Shown here: positions 28,538 to 37,581 of the stretch, one piece after another
How the letters are laid out: each line of letters starts with the position of its first letter
How positions within the stretch are numbered: the first letter of the stretch is position 1
Source of the DNA: Oricola cellulosilytica
Lineage (GTDB): Bacteria; Pseudomonadota; Alphaproteobacteria; Rhizobiales; Rhizobiaceae
Reading direction: 5' to 3'
Length of the DNA: 64,000 nucleotides
Assembly (NCBI RefSeq): GCF_019966575.1
Contig: NZ_JAINFK010000004.1
Coordinates: 420,867 to 484,866 of the forward strand
The notes under the pieces: model-generated
Database searches by the model: none
What the model was told of the DNA's origin: nothing
The model's input: the letters and a program-made list of their open reading frames with translations, nothing else
Program-made: the position numbers and the translations under genes

Positions 28538-28987
28538 TCATGACCTTGGCGCGAACAATTCGGCCCACTCTTTCGGAAAACGGCGGGGTCGGCCGTTCGC
28601 GTTGATGAGCGCCGCCTCCACCTTCGCGACGATGAGATCCGTGTCGCCCCTTCCGATCCGCTGCAGCATGCGGATGCGTGCGCCGCTCAACGAGGCCACG
28701 CGCGTCTGGATCGACAGCAAATCGTCGATCCTGCCGGACGCCCTGAACTCGATGTCCATGTGGCGAACGACCCAATACAGGGTTTCTCCCGCCTGCCCGG
28801 CTTCGAGTTCGGCATGATGCACTCCGGCCAGCCGCAGGAAATCGGACCGCCCGCGTTCGAGGAACTCGAGATAGCGGGCGTGATATACGGCGCCCGAGAA
28901 ATCGGTGTCCGCATAGTAGACCCGTGCCGTCAGCTCGTGGCCGTATTCCGTCAGCCTTCCCGCGATCGGGTCTGCGCCATCAGACAT
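28538..28987 (-). CDS. ybgC: Tol-Pal-associated acyl-CoA thioesterase YbgC
   Basis: 149-aa hot-dog-fold thioesterase. The family motif with catalytic Asp, YYADTDFSGAVYHARYLEFL, is at ~24-43. It hydrolyses short acyl-CoA or acyl-ACP in the cytoplasm; its link to Tol is conserved gene order. It precedes tolQ by 238 bases and is divergent from the GH5 gene. Confidence 0.93.
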   Translation of the reverse strand: MSDGADPIAGRLTEYGHELTARVYYADTDFSGAVYHARYLEFLERGRSDFLRLAGVHHAELEAGQAGETLYWVVRHMDIEFRASGRIDDLLSIQTRVASLSGARIRMLQRIGRGDTDLIVAKVEAALINANGRPRRFPKEWAELFAPRS

Positions 28988-29045
28988 GTTTACCTTGCGA
29001 CCTCAATTTCCTGCCGGGCGGCCGGCCAGGTGATATAGAGGCACC

Positions 29046-30302
29046 ATGACCATAAATTGCCGTATTCGCGCAACCCTGGCGGGCGTGGCGCTGGCGCTCA
29101 TTTTGGCAGGCCCCTCCTTCGCCGAGTCCGCCCGCTTTACTGCGAAGCGCGGCCTCAACATGGACCAATGGGTGACATGGCCGCCTGCCTACCGCTGGAC
29201 CGAACCGGCGGTCACCGGCAACTTCCCCGAATGGAAGGCGCGTGTCACAGATGCCGACCTGCGCCGGCTGAAGGAAACCGGCTTCGATTTCGTTCGCCTG
29301 CCGGTCGATCCGGCGGTCTTCCTCGTCCAGAGCGACCCGGCGGTTCGTGACGTCTTGTTCGCCGGTGTCGACGGCGCGGTCGACCGGCTCCTGGCGGCCG
29401 GCCTCAACGTCATTGTCGATTTGCATACGATCCCGCGAGGTGACGATACCGATGCGCCGGGCGTCGGGCAGATCCTGGACGATCCGGATCTGTTCGAAGC
29501 GTACCGGATGCTGGTTGCCGATACCGCGTCCCGTCTGCGCAGCCGTGATCCGCACAAAGTGGCGCTAGAACTTATCAACGAGCCAACGCTCGAATGTCGG
29601 GCGGGCAATCGCGACTGGGGTCCACGCCTCAGACAACTGCATCAGGCGGCGCGTACGGGAAATTCCGAAATCACACTGGTTCTTCAGGGTGCTTGCTGGG
29701 GTTCCGCGGGAGGTCTTGCGGCAATCGACCCGACCGAAATCGGGGATGCGAACACGATTTACAGTTTTCATTCGTACGAGCCGTTCATCCTGACCCATCA
29801 GAGCGCAAACTGGGCCGGCGAACTGGTCAAACACATCGCCGGTATCCCCTATCCGCCGTCGCGGCTCGGGCCGGAAGAGGCCGGCGATCTCCTCCGCGCC
29901 AATCTCGAACGGATCGAGGCGGACGCTTCCGACGGCGAGAAGCGATCCGCCGCCTCTTTTCTGAGAAAACAGATGCGCAAGTTCGAAGAGCCGAGCGCGC
30001 TGGCCCGGGAGATGCGCCGGCCTTTTGAAAGGGCGGCCCGTTGGGCCGATGACCATCGTGTGCCGCGCGAGCGCATCATGCTCGGCGAATTTGGGATGAT
30101 CCGCCGGGAATACGGCAAGCCGCCCGCGACGAAACCACGCTGGCGCGGAGCCTACTATCGCGACATGATTGCGCTCGCTGAGGAACAGGGATTTGCGTGG
30201 GCGATCTGGTCCTATGGCGGGGCGTTCGGTGTGATCGACGGATTTTCTGGTGAAAAGGCCGATCCGGACGTCCTCTGGCGGATCATGCCGGAACTGCGCT
30301 GA
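29046..30302 (+). CDS. Secreted glycoside hydrolase family 5 enzyme
   Basis: 418 aa with a signal peptide (TLAGVALALILAGPSFAESA, cleavage near residue 27). The (beta/alpha)8 GH5 signatures are present: KRGLNMDQWVTWPP near the start, the acid/base Glu in VALELINEPTLE (~180), and the nucleophile Glu in RIMLGEFGMIRREYG (~345). It probably cleaves a beta-1,4 or beta-1,3 glucan or similar polysaccharide outside the cytoplasm; the exact substrate is not readable. It is divergent from ybgC and convergent with ruvB, only 13 bases from the ruvB stop. Confidence 0.85.
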   Translation: MTINCRIRATLAGVALALILAGPSFAESARFTAKRGLNMDQWVTWPPAYRWTEPAVTGNFPEWKARVTDADLRRLKETGFDFVRLPVDPAVFLVQSDPAVRDVLFAGVDGAVDRLLAAGLNVIVDLHTIPRGDDTDAPGVGQILDDPDLFEAYRMLVADTASRLRSRDPHKVALELINEPTLECRAGNRDWGPRLRQLHQAARTGNSEITLVLQGACWGSAGGLAAIDPTEIGDANTIYSFHSYEPFILTHQSANWAGELVKHIAGIPYPPSRLGPEEAGDLLRANLERIEADASDGEKRSAASFLRKQMRKFEEPSALAREMRRPFERAARWADDHRVPRERIMLGEFGMIRREYGKPPATKPRWRGAYYRDMIALAEEQGFAWAIWSYGGAFGVIDGFSGEKADPDVLWRIMPELR

Positions 30303-30315
30303 CGTTGGTCAGCAC

Positions 30316-31359
30316 CTAGTCGGCCTCCTCCTGGAAGAGTGAAGCCTGCACCGCCGACAGGTTTTGCGGGGGGGTCAGTCCGAGATGCCCCCATGCATTG
30401 GCGGTCAGCAGCCGCCCGCGCGGCGTGCGCTGGATGAACCCCTGCTGAATCAGGAACGGCTCGATGATGTCCTCGATGGCATCGCGCGGTTCGGACAGTC
30501 CCGCGGCAATGGTTTCGATCCCGACCGGGCCGCCGCCGAAGTTTCTCGCGATCATCTCGAGATAGCGCCGGTCGAGCAGGTCGAGACCGATCGCGTCGAC
30601 ATCGAGGCGCGACAGCGCCTCGTCCGCGATCCGGCGGGTTACCTCGCTGGCCTTCTCCACATCAGCGAAATCCCGCACGCGGCGAAGCAGGCGTCCGGCG
30701 ATGCGCGGAGTACCCCGCGCACGCCGGGCAATCTCGAGCGCGCCATCATCCGCCATCGCCAGCCCCATGATGCGCGCGCCGCGCCTGACGATCGTCTCCA
30801 GTTCCCCGACCGTGTAGAAGTCGAGCCGAACCGGAATACCGAAGCGGTCGCGCAACGGGGTGGTCAGAAGGCCGAGCCTTGTCGTCGCGGCGACGAGAGT
30901 GAATCTCGACAGGTCGATCTTCACCGATCGCGCCGCCGGCCCCTCCCCGATGATCAGGTCGAGCTGAAAGTCCTCCATCGCCGGATAGAGGATCTCCTCG
31001 ACCGCCGGGCTCAGCCGGTGAATCTCGTCGATAAACAGGACGTCGCGATCTTCCAGATTGGTCAGCAACGCCGCGAGATCGCCGGCCTTGGCGATCACCG
31101 GACCCGACGTCGCCCGGAAATTGACGCCGAGTTCCTTGGCCATGATCTGTGCCAGCGTCGTCTTGCCGAGGCCTGGCGGCCCGACGAAAAGCACGTGATC
31201 CAGCGCTTCGCCACGCTTCTTGGCGGCTTCGATGAACACCTTCAGATTCGCCCGCGCAGTCGCCTGACCGGTGAAATCATCAAGCGTCTGCGGCCGCAGC
31301 GGCGCATCGGCGTCCTCGCCGCGTTTGTCCGGGGTGATCAGGCGTGCCGGCTCACTCAT
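30316..31359 (-). CDS. ruvB: Holliday junction branch-migration helicase RuvB
   Basis: 347-aa AAA+ motor that drives branch migration on RuvA-bound junctions. It has [11 protein letters not shown] at the start, Walker [12 protein letters not shown] (~61-71), Walker B and sensor in [10 protein letters not shown], and the RuvB beta-hairpin region with [18 protein letters not shown]. The C-terminal winged helix ends in [16 protein letters not shown]. Its ATG overlaps the stop of the preceding HEPN-like gene (ATGA) instead of following ruvA directly. It is the last gene of the ruvC-ruvA-HEPN-ruvB operon. Confidence 0.98.
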   Translation of the reverse strand: MSEPARLITPDKRGEDADAPLRPQTLDDFTGQATARANLKVFIEAAKKRGEALDHVLFVGPPGLGKTTLAQIMAKELGVNFRATSGPVIAKAGDLAALLTNLEDRDVLFIDEIHRLSPAVEEILYPAMEDFQLDLIIGEGPAARSVKIDLSRFTLVAATTRLGLLTTPLRDRFGIPVRLDFYTVGELETIVRRGARIMGLAMADDGALEIARRARGTPRIAGRLLRRVRDFADVEKASEVTRRIADEALSRLDVDAIGLDLLDRRYLEMIARNFGGGPVGIETIAAGLSEPRDAIEDIIEPFLIQQGFIQRTPRGRLLTANAWGHLGLTPPQNLSAVQASLFQEEAD

Positions 31360-31862
31360 CCCTGAAGAGGATCCATAACTTCAAAAGTATCCCCTTTGGC
31401 CCATGCATGAAACCAATCCGGCTCGAATGAACCCCAATTATTCTCGTAGACGCTCGTCAGTTCCGGTCGCAAGCGTCTAATTTCTCGATAGCATTCTAGA
31501 AAAGCCCGGCGCGGATTTTCTGTATCCCCAAATAGACAGCCTTTCTCAAACGGATAGCGCCAATCCTCGAAATATCTGTCAATCTCGTCCACGCAGCCGT
31601 CCAAGTGCGGAAGCATGGTTCGATTTTCTGATGGAAGCGACGCGTAAAGACTCTTCAGTCCATGTCCCCGAGCTTTTCCTTCGCATACTAACAGGTGGAT
31701 TAGCTTCAAAGCTAACTCTACCGAAAATGCGTAGTTAACAATGGTAGGCGCATCGAGGGTATGAATCCCGTATCTTCCGAACTTGAGATTGAGGGTGCAT
31801 CGCTCCCCAGCCAGAAAAAAAGCAGTCGCCGTATCGAGTTGCCTTTGTAAATCAACGCTCAC
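31356..31862 (-). CDS. HEPN-like protein inserted between ruvA and ruvB
   Basis: 168-aa protein from a GTG at 31862 whose GTGA overlaps the ruvA stop; its own TGA overlaps the ruvB ATG. The reading frame also runs on upstream through ruvA, so the start is chosen from the overlap. Features recall HEPN helical-bundle proteins: [16 protein letters not shown] (~44-59, with the A-x-x-x-E-x-x-x-K pattern), [18 protein letters not shown] (~64-81), a possible R-x4-H pair (R81-H86, RTMLPH) and [11 protein letters not shown] (~98-108). Many HEPN proteins are RNases in toxin-antitoxin or phage-defence systems. GC over 480 bases is about 49% by hand count, against about 70% in a sampled line of ruvA, which suggests acquisition. 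The family call is by motif memory; that it is a gene is much surer. Confidence 0.72.
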   Translation of the reverse strand: MSVDLQRQLDTATAFFLAGERCTLNLKFGRYGIHTLDAPTIVNYAFSVELALKLIHLLVCEGKARGHGLKSLYASLPSENRTMLPHLDGCVDEIDRYFEDWRYPFEKGCLFGDTENPRRAFLECYREIRRLRPELTSVYENNWGSFEPDWFHAWAKGDTFEVMDPLQG

Positions 31863-32473
31863 CGCGCCAGTTCCTTCAACCCCAGCCGGATCAGCTTGGC
31901 GCTGTCGGCGCCCTCGCCCGCCTCTTTCATGGCCGCGGCGACGGCATTGGCTGCCTGGTCGCGGCTGTAGCCGAGGTTGGACAGCGCCGAGACCGCGTCG
32001 GTCACCGGCCCGGAGGCGGCGCCCTCGCCCAGTTCCCGCTTCAGCCCGATCGTCCCTGTCGCCTCGCCCGCGAACGCCGGCGCCTTGTTCTTCAGCTCTG
32101 AAACCACACGCTGCGCCACCTTCGGCCCGATCCCCGGCGCTCGCGCCACCATCGCCTTGTCCTGCAACGCAATCGCATTGGCGAGGTCGGATGGCGTCAG
32201 CGTCGACAGCACCGCCAGCGCCACCTTCGCGCCGACCCCCTGCACGCTTTGCAGCAGCCGGAACCATTCGCGTTCCAGCGCCGACGAGAACCCGTAGAGC
32301 CGGATCATGTCCTCGCGCACATAGGTCTCGATATGCAGGATGGCGGCTTCGTTCTCGCTCAGGCCCGCCAGCGTGCGCCCCGAACAATAGGCCGCATATC
32401 CGACGCCGTGGACGTCGAGGATTACGTGGTCCTCCGCAATCTCGTCGATCGTGCCCTTCAGCCTGCCGATCAT
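31859..32473 (-). CDS. ruvA: Holliday junction-binding protein RuvA
   Basis: 204 aa. Domain I ([22 protein letters not shown] fold), tandem helix-hairpin-helix domain II ([37 protein letters not shown]) and C-terminal domain III ([16 protein letters not shown]), which contacts RuvB. Its ATG overlaps the ruvC stop (ATGA), and its stop overlaps the GTG of the HEPN-like gene. It tethers RuvB to four-way junctions. Confidence 0.97.
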   Translation of the reverse strand: MIGRLKGTIDEIAEDHVILDVHGVGYAAYCSGRTLAGLSENEAAILHIETYVREDMIRLYGFSSALEREWFRLLQSVQGVGAKVALAVLSTLTPSDLANAIALQDKAMVARAPGIGPKVAQRVVSELKNKAPAFAGEATGTIGLKRELGEGAASGPVTDAVSALSNLGYSRDQAANAVAAAMKEAGEGADSAKLIRLGLKELAR

Positions 32474-32988
32474 GCGTGCGCCAGCCTCGCCTGAACAACA
32501 GGGCTGGCGCGGTGATGTGAATGGCAGATCGCGATCGCCAGCGCGTCGGCAGCATCGTCGCTGTCGAATTCCGCCTTCGGCATCAGCACCTTCACCATCA
32601 TGTGGATTTGCTTCTTGTCGCCGTGCCCGACGCCGATCACCGCCTTCTTGACCGCGTTCGGCGCATATTCCGCCACCGCCAGCCCGGCGCGCGCCGGAAC
32701 CAGCATCGCGATTCCCCGCGCCTGGCCCAACTTCAGCGTCGCTGCCGCATCCTTGTTTACGAATGTCTGCTCCACGGCCGCCTCGTCCGGCCGGTGCCGG
32801 TGCAGGATCGCCTCCAACCCGTCATGCAGCTGGCACAGCCGCGACGCCAGATCGGCCTTGTCGTTGGACCGGATGGTTCCCGACCCGAGAAATCGCAGGC
32901 TGTTGCCCGCGCACTCGACGAGGCCCCACCCCGTCCGCCGCAGGCCGGGATCGATCCCGATAATCCGAATCACGTCATGCTTTGCCAT
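32470..32988 (-). CDS. ruvC: Holliday junction resolvase RuvC
   Basis: 172-aa endonuclease that cuts Holliday junctions. RNase H-like fold with catalytic acidic residues in [14 protein letters not shown] (first Asp), [18 protein letters not shown] (Glu, in pieces) and [15 protein letters not shown] (C-terminal Asp). I prefer the ATG at 32988 (MAKHDVIRI); a GTG at 33000 is in frame. It heads the ruv operon and overlaps ruvA by four bases. The 97 bases to yebC include a short gtcggc/gccgac repeat and no gene. Confidence 0.96.
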   Translation of the reverse strand: MAKHDVIRIIGIDPGLRRTGWGLVECAGNSLRFLGSGTIRSNDKADLASRLCQLHDGLEAILHRHRPDEAAVEQTFVNKDAAATLKLGQARGIAMLVPARAGLAVAEYAPNAVKKAVIGVGHGDKKQIHMMVKVLMPKAEFDSDDAADALAIAICHSHHRASPVVQARLAHA

Positions 32989-33085
32989 CACACCATGCAC
33001 TAAACATGATTTGTGAACAAAAGCGAAACATTCGGTCGGCTTTTCACAGGCTGACGGCCGACGAAACCACCCGGCATGGCGGTCG

Positions 33086-33838
33086 TCAGGCCGAAAGGCG
33101 CGTCATCACGTCCTCGTCGATGTCCTCGTTGGAATAGACGTTCTGGACGTCGTCGTCCTCGTCGAGCGCATCGAGCAGTTTCATCAGCGTCGATGCCTTG
33201 TCCTCGTCGACCGGCGTGCGGTTCTGCGGCTTCCACACGATATTGACCGACTCCGCCTCCCCGAGTTGCTCCTCGAGCGACTTCGACACCGCGCCGATGT
33301 CCTCGAACGCGCAGATAATTGTGTGCCCGTCGTCGTCCGAGGTCACGTCTTCCGCCCCCGCCTCGATCGCGGCTTCCATCACAGTATCCGCGTCACCGGC
33401 ATCCGCCGAATAGACGATTTCCCCGACCCGGTCGAACATGAAGGAGACCGAGCCGGTCTCGCCCAGAGCACCGCCATTTTTGGAAAACGCCGCGCGTACG
33501 TTGGAGGCGGACCGGTTGAGATTGTCCGTCAATGCCTCGACAATCACCGCGACGCCGCCCGGACCGTAGCCCTCGTAGCGCATCTCCTTGTAATCCTCGG
33601 CATCGCCGCCGGACCCCTTGTTGATGGCCCGCTGAATGTTGTCCTTCGGCATCGACTGGCCCTTGGCGTTCTGGATCGCCAGCCGCAGCCGCGGGTTCAT
33701 GTCGGGATCGGTGGTGCCGCCGCCCACTTTCACCGCCACGGTGATCTCCTTGGAGAGCCGCGAAAACAGCTTCGAGCGGGCAGCGTCCGCGCGCCCCTTG
33801 CGGTGCATGATGTTCTTGAATTTGGAATGACCTGCCAT
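33086..33838 (-). CDS. yebC: YebC/PmpR-family DNA-binding or translation-associated protein
   Basis: 250-aa protein with the invariant opening [20 protein letters not shown] and the acidic body typical of YebC (TACO1) proteins. These have been described as transcription regulators and, more recently, as factors that relieve ribosome stalling at proline stretches. It commonly precedes ruvC in this order. The C-terminus ([15 protein letters not shown]) is the family's acidic tail. Confidence 0.95.
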   Translation of the reverse strand: MAGHSKFKNIMHRKGRADAARSKLFSRLSKEITVAVKVGGGTTDPDMNPRLRLAIQNAKGQSMPKDNIQRAINKGSGGDAEDYKEMRYEGYGPGGVAVIVEALTDNLNRSASNVRAAFSKNGGALGETGSVSFMFDRVGEIVYSADAGDADTVMEAAIEAGAEDVTSDDDGHTIICAFEDIGAVSKSLEEQLGEAESVNIVWKPQNRTPVDEDKASTLMKLLDALDEDDDVQNVYSNEDIDEDVMTRLSA

Positions 33839-33934
33839 GACAGACCCGTCTTTTTATGGTGTGTGAAATCTCGCGCGCTTTTAGGAGAGAACGTCGAAGA
33901 CGTCCAGCGGCGCGAGAACGCAAAGGAGAACGAT

Positions 33935-34222
33935 TTGGACCTCGTGAGCCTCCTCATCCTCGTCCTGGTGGCCGGAGGGCTTATCCTGCTGTTCCTGCGG
34001 GAGAACAGGCGGCGGGGTGTGCGGACGGTCCGCGCCTACCTCTTTATCAGGGCGATCGGAAATGGCGCGGACGTCGAGAAAGCCCGCGCGGCATCGGACG
34101 TCGATGGAAAGTCTCTGCGCAAGCGCGATATCCACGACACGATGCTCTATCTGCAAGCACATTACCGGGGTCGCCAGGCGGCATTGATCAAGGCCGCGGA
34201 AAAGGCCGGTTGGAGGGGGTAG
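33935..34222 (+). CDS. Small membrane protein with TTG start
   Basis: 95 codons from a TTG at 33935, preceded by AAAGGAG with 6-base spacing; no ATG is available in frame near this point, so gene callers may miss or misplace it. One transmembrane helix (VSLLILVLVAGGLILLFL, ~4-21) is followed by a basic cytoplasmic domain (RENRRRGVRTVRAYLFIRAI; later KRDIHDTMLYLQAHYRGRQA). I do not recognise the family. It ends seven bases before the GTG of the GFA gene, so the two are probably co-transcribed, divergently from yebC. Confidence 0.65.
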   Translation: MDLVSLLILVLVAGGLILLFLRENRRRGVRTVRAYLFIRAIGNGADVEKARAASDVDGKSLRKRDIHDTMLYLQAHYRGRQAALIKAAEKAGWRG

Positions 34223-34228
34223 AACGCC

Positions 34229-34678
34229 GTGGCTATTTTTCTTCAGCAAGGCGGGTGCCAGTGCCGTGCGGTTCGCTACACCCTGAAGTCACGTCCGTTG
34301 GTGGTCTATGTCTGCCATTGCACGGAATGCCAGAAACAATCATCCAGCGCGTTTGGTGAATCGGTGCGCGTCCGCGCTGCTGATCTCGAGATCGGTGGAG
34401 AAATCCGCGCCTATATCCGGCCCTCCTCCTCTGGCGAGGTTCGTTGCGAGTTCTGCCCGGAATGCGGGACCCGTCTTTTTCACCGGCGCGCGTCCTATTC
34501 CGAACATCTGAACATCAAGGGAGGGTCCTTCGACGAAACCTCCTGGCTGGTTCCGGCTGGTCATATCTGGACTGCATCGAGGCAGCCCTGGGTATCCATC
34601 CCGCGCGACGCCCTCACCTACGAGCGCCAGCCCGAATCCTACGATCGAATGATCGCACGATACGCGAGCGGCCCCTGA
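34229..34678 (+). CDS. GFA/CENP-V-family zinc protein
   Basis: 149 aa with the zinc-ligand pattern of the GFA (glutathione-dependent formaldehyde-activating enzyme-like) fold: GGCQCRAVRY, VCHCTECQKQSSSAFG and CEFCPECGTRLFHR. The family is widespread and mostly uncharacterised; glutathione-formaldehyde activity is doubtful for most members. Start is a GTG at 34229, nine bases after GGAGGGGG. Follows the small membrane-protein gene closely. Confidence 0.85.
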   Translation: MAIFLQQGGCQCRAVRYTLKSRPLVVYVCHCTECQKQSSSAFGESVRVRAADLEIGGEIRAYIRPSSSGEVRCEFCPECGTRLFHRRASYSEHLNIKGGSFDETSWLVPAGHIWTASRQPWVSIPRDALTYERQPESYDRMIARYASGP

Positions 34679-34748
34679 TGTGACTGGCAATCTCGCGGAC
34701 CTGGGTTAAACTTGCTGCCACACCCCGATACCCGGCGAGGCGGTCCCG

Positions 34749-35591
34749 ATGCAGAAGTGGATGCTCTCATTCTTGGCCATGGCGGCGATGCTGGCGGCAG
34801 CCGGCCATGCTGCCGCTCAGAATGCCGGCGCCGAGCCGCCCGTCAGCCAGTGCCTCGCGGTTGCGCAAGCGCTGCCGAACGTGATCTTCGCGGCGGCAGC
34901 GGCGGACGATCCGCTCGCCGTTCCTGATGCCGTGACCATCACTTTCGCAGGCCATTCCACCTACCGCATCGAAAGCTCCTCGGGCGTCGTTGTCGCGACC
35001 GATTTTTCTGGCGTGCACGGCGCAGAACCGCCGCCGCGCGTCATCACCATGAACCGCGCCCATTCGACTCACTACACCCTGTCGCCCGACGCCCGCATCG
35101 AGGTCGTGCTCCCCGGCTGGAACCCGGACGGGCCGGAACCGGCAAGACACAATGTCGTGGTGGATGACGTCTATATCCGCAACGTCACGACCGATATCCG
35201 CGGATGGGGCGACGGCGGCATGATCCCCGACGCCAATTCGATCTTCATCTTCGAGTTAGCAGGCCTGTGCATTGGCCATCTCGGTCACCTTCATCACGCC
35301 CTCACTGAGGCTCACTATGCCGAGATCGGGCGCCTCGACATCGTCATGGTGCCGGTCGACGGGGGTCTGACGCTATCGCATACCGGCATGGCGGAGATCA
35401 CCACCCGGCTGCGGTCCTCGATCGTGCTGCCGATGCATCTGCGCGGCACCCGCATCCAGTCCTATCTGTCGATGATGAGCAGCGAATTTGCGATCGATTT
35501 CATGGACGGAAATTCGATCACGGTCACAACCCGCGATCTCCCGGCCCGGCCCACCATCATGGTTCCCGCCGGTCTGGCCAGCCGGGGTTAA
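34749..35591 (+). CDS. Secreted metallo-beta-lactamase-fold hydrolase
   Basis: 280 aa with a signal peptide (MQKWMLSFLAMAAMLAAAGH, cleavage after AAAQ). The remainder is related to UPF0173-like L-ascorbate-lactonase-type MBL proteins (TITFAGHSTYRIESSSGVVV, CIGHLGHLHHALT, LPMHLRGTRIQSY). The usual HxHxDH metal box is altered to NRAHSTHYT, so one ligand is missing or replaced; GHLGHLHH and MHLRG could supply others. A periplasmic location is unusual for this subgroup. The substrate is unknown. It lies 70 bases after the GFA gene and upstream of minC. Confidence 0.8.
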   Translation: MQKWMLSFLAMAAMLAAAGHAAAQNAGAEPPVSQCLAVAQALPNVIFAAAAADDPLAVPDAVTITFAGHSTYRIESSSGVVVATDFSGVHGAEPPPRVITMNRAHSTHYTLSPDARIEVVLPGWNPDGPEPARHNVVVDDVYIRNVTTDIRGWGDGGMIPDANSIFIFELAGLCIGHLGHLHHALTEAHYAEIGRLDIVMVPVDGGLTLSHTGMAEITTRLRSSIVLPMHLRGTRIQSYLSMMSSEFAIDFMDGNSITVTTRDLPARPTIMVPAGLASRG

Positions 35592-35649
35592 AGGCTTCGC
35601 GCCGAGTGTCCTCGCGGCCACCTCTCCATCCTCCCGCAAGCTCGCGGCG

Positions 35650-35687
35650 GTAACCATTCGTTACCGCGCCGCTAACCATTCGTTAAC
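35650..35687. promoter_or_regulatory. Tandem CtrA-type sites upstream of minC
   Basis: Two copies of taaccattcgtta occur side by side. The second, CTAA-CCATTCG-TTAAC (35672-35687), and the first, GTAA-CCATTCG-TTAC (35650-35664), both follow the CtrA spacing TTAA-N7-TTAA with one or two mismatches. They lie about 40-80 bases upstream of the minC ATG. Direct CtrA control of minCDE is reported in Sinorhizobium meliloti. Confidence 0.55.
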
Positions 35688-35727
35688 TACCATTCGAATA
35701 GCCCTTGAATACGCAAAATTAACGAAG

Positions 35728-36465
35728 ATGACCGAAGTGCTAACCACGACGAACACGCGATCGATTCGCCTCAAGGGACGCTCCTTCCTCGCGCTCGTGC
35801 TCTCCCCCGACCTGCCCTTCGAGGACTGGCTTATGCGGCTTGACGATCTGGCCGCCCGTTCGGCCGGGTTCTTCCTGCGCCGTCCGATCGTGCTGGATGT
35901 CGAGGGCCTCGAGATCGACCTGCAGCAGTTGCGGGACCTTCTCGATCAGCTCGGCCGGCGCAACGTCCGCATCATGGGCATCGAGGGCGCGCACCCGTCG
36001 CTGCTCGGCGCCGACATGCCTCCCGCCATGACCGGCGGGCGCCCGGCCTCGGATTTCGAGGCAACCGAGGCGGAAACGCCGGCCGGCGATCTTTCCAGCG
36101 CCCCGGCGGACGTGGAGACTTCCGCGCCACCTGCGCCGCTTCCCTCCAACATCGTCACGCAGCCGGTGCGTTCCGGCCAGTCGCTCATGTTCGATGGCGA
36201 CGTGACCATCGTCGGATCGGTCGCTTCGGGTGCGGAAGTCGTCGCCGGCGGTTCGATCCACGTTTACGGAACACTGCGCGGACGAGCGGAGGCCGGCGCG
36301 ATGGGCAACGTGTCAGCACGCATCTTCTGCCGCAAGCTCGAGGCCGAGCTCGTGGCGATCGCGGGCTTCTACAAGACCGCCGAGGACATGGAGCCGGGAC
36401 TGCGAGGACGTCCCGTTCAGCTCTGGTTCGAGGATGACGCAATCAGGGCGGAAACACTGGGTTGA
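35728..36465 (+). CDS. minC: Septum-site inhibitor MinC
   Basis: 245 aa. The N-terminal domain (RSIRLKGRSFLALVLSPDLP), which antagonises FtsZ assembly, is joined by a Pro/Ala-rich linker (~110-145) to the beta-helical C-terminal domain (QSLMFDGDVTIVGSVASGAE, HVYGTLRGRAEAG), which dimerises and binds MinD. The ATG at 35728 is chosen over the upstream frame because family similarity starts here, though the RBS is weak. First gene of minCDE, 40 bases before minD. Confidence 0.95.
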   Translation: MTEVLTTTNTRSIRLKGRSFLALVLSPDLPFEDWLMRLDDLAARSAGFFLRRPIVLDVEGLEIDLQQLRDLLDQLGRRNVRIMGIEGAHPSLLGADMPPAMTGGRPASDFEATEAETPAGDLSSAPADVETSAPPAPLPSNIVTQPVRSGQSLMFDGDVTIVGSVASGAEVVAGGSIHVYGTLRGRAEAGAMGNVSARIFCRKLEAELVAIAGFYKTAEDMEPGLRGRPVQLWFEDDAIRAETLG

Positions 36466-36505
36466 GCGAAGCGAGGACGGCGGCGCGCCGGGAAAAGGAG
36501 ACGAA

Positions 36506-37321
36506 ATGGGAAAGGTGATCGTAGTCACATCTGGCAAGGGCGGCGTCGGCAAGACCACGTCCACGGCAGCGCTCGGTGCCGCGCTGGCGCAGCGGAACGA
36601 AAAGGTCGTGGTGGTCGATTTCGATGTCGGCCTGCGCAATCTCGATCTCGTCATGGGCGCGGAACGGCGGGTCGTTTACGATCTGGTCAATGTCATCGAG
36701 GGTGAGGCAAAGCTGACCCAGGCGCTGATCCGCGACAAGCGGGTGGATACGCTCTACCTGCTTCCGGCATCCCAGACGCGCGACAAGGATAAGCTCACGC
36801 CCGAAGGGGTCGAGCAGGTGATCGCCGCCCTGAAGAAGGCTTTCGACTGGGTGATCTGCGACAGCCCCGCCGGCATCGAGCGTGGCGCCACACTGGCGAT
36901 GCGCCACGCGGATGTGGCGATCGTCGTCACCAATCCCGAAGTATCCTCGGTGCGCGATTCAGACCGCATCATCGGCCTCCTCGATTCCAAGACGGCCATG
37001 GCCGAGCGTGGCGAGCACATGCAGAAGCACCTGCTTTTGACCCGCTACGATCCCGCCCGAGCCGAGCGCGGCGACATGCTGAAGGTCGACGACGTGCTGG
37101 AAATCCTGTCGATCCCGCTGCTCGGTATCATTCCCGAAAGCATGGATGTCCTGCGCGCTTCCAACATCGGCGCGCCGGTCACCCTCGCCGACAACCACAG
37201 CGCAACGGCGCAGGCCTATTTCGAGGCGGCGCGGCGGTTGTCGGGCGAATCCCTGCCGGTCACGGTTCCAGGAGAAAAGCGCAGCCTTTTCGGAAAGATA
37301 TTCGGAAGGAAGGCAGCATGA
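36506..37321 (+). CDS. minD: Septum-site-determining ATPase MinD
   Basis: 271-aa ParA-family ATPase. Deviant Walker [20 protein letters not shown] at ~6-24, Walker A' in [17 protein letters not shown], and the C-terminal amphipathic membrane-targeting helix ([14 protein letters not shown]). RBS AAAAGGAG seven bases upstream. It recruits MinC to the membrane and is displaced by MinE; its stop overlaps the minE start (ATGA). Confidence 0.98.
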   Translation: MGKVIVVTSGKGGVGKTTSTAALGAALAQRNEKVVVVDFDVGLRNLDLVMGAERRVVYDLVNVIEGEAKLTQALIRDKRVDTLYLLPASQTRDKDKLTPEGVEQVIAALKKAFDWVICDSPAGIERGATLAMRHADVAIVVTNPEVSSVRDSDRIIGLLDSKTAMAERGEHMQKHLLLTRYDPARAERGDMLKVDDVLEILSIPLLGIIPESMDVLRASNIGAPVTLADNHSATAQAYFEAARRLSGESLPVTVPGEKRSLFGKIFGRKAA

Positions 37322-37581
37322 GCATCTTTCGTTTCTTCGCCAAGCCGGCCTCGGCCAACGCGGCGCGCGAGCGGTTGCAGGTCCTGCTCGCCCATGAGCG
37401 GGCGACGGTGGACGATGAGGACCTCGTCGGGCTCCTGCGCGACGAGATCATGGGTGTGATCGCCAGGCACATGCAGATCGACGGGGACAGGGTCAGCGTC
37501 AAGATGGAACGCGGCGCGAAGGTCTCGACGCTGGCCGTCGACATCGAGATTCCCCTGGAAGCAAACAGGCGGGCGGCCTGA
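37318..37581 (+). CDS. minE: Cell division topological specificity factor MinE
   Basis: 87 aa. N-terminal membrane/MinD-contact segment ([20 protein letters not shown]), contact helix [11 protein letters not shown], and the dimeric C-terminal domain ([20 protein letters not shown]). It stimulates MinD ATPase so that the inhibitor is cleared from mid-cell. Translationally coupled to minD by a 4-base overlap. The 281 bases after it, up to the CHASE protein gene, hold no gene I can support. Confidence 0.97.
   Translation: MSIFRFFAKPASANAARERLQVLLAHERATVDDEDLVGLLRDEIMGVIARHMQIDGDRVSVKMERGAKVSTLAVDIEIPLEANRRAA

Noticed and set aside
31356..32555. A 399-codon minus-strand frame covering ruvA and the HEPN-like gene
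   Set aside because: Its first 230 codons lie over ruvA in another frame and are low-complexity Arg/Gly/Ala shadow; only the part after the GTG at 31862 looks like a protein.
36230..36505. N-terminal extension of minD over the end of minC
   Set aside because: It is a shadow of min[14 protein letters not shown] with AAAAGGAG upstream is the clear start.
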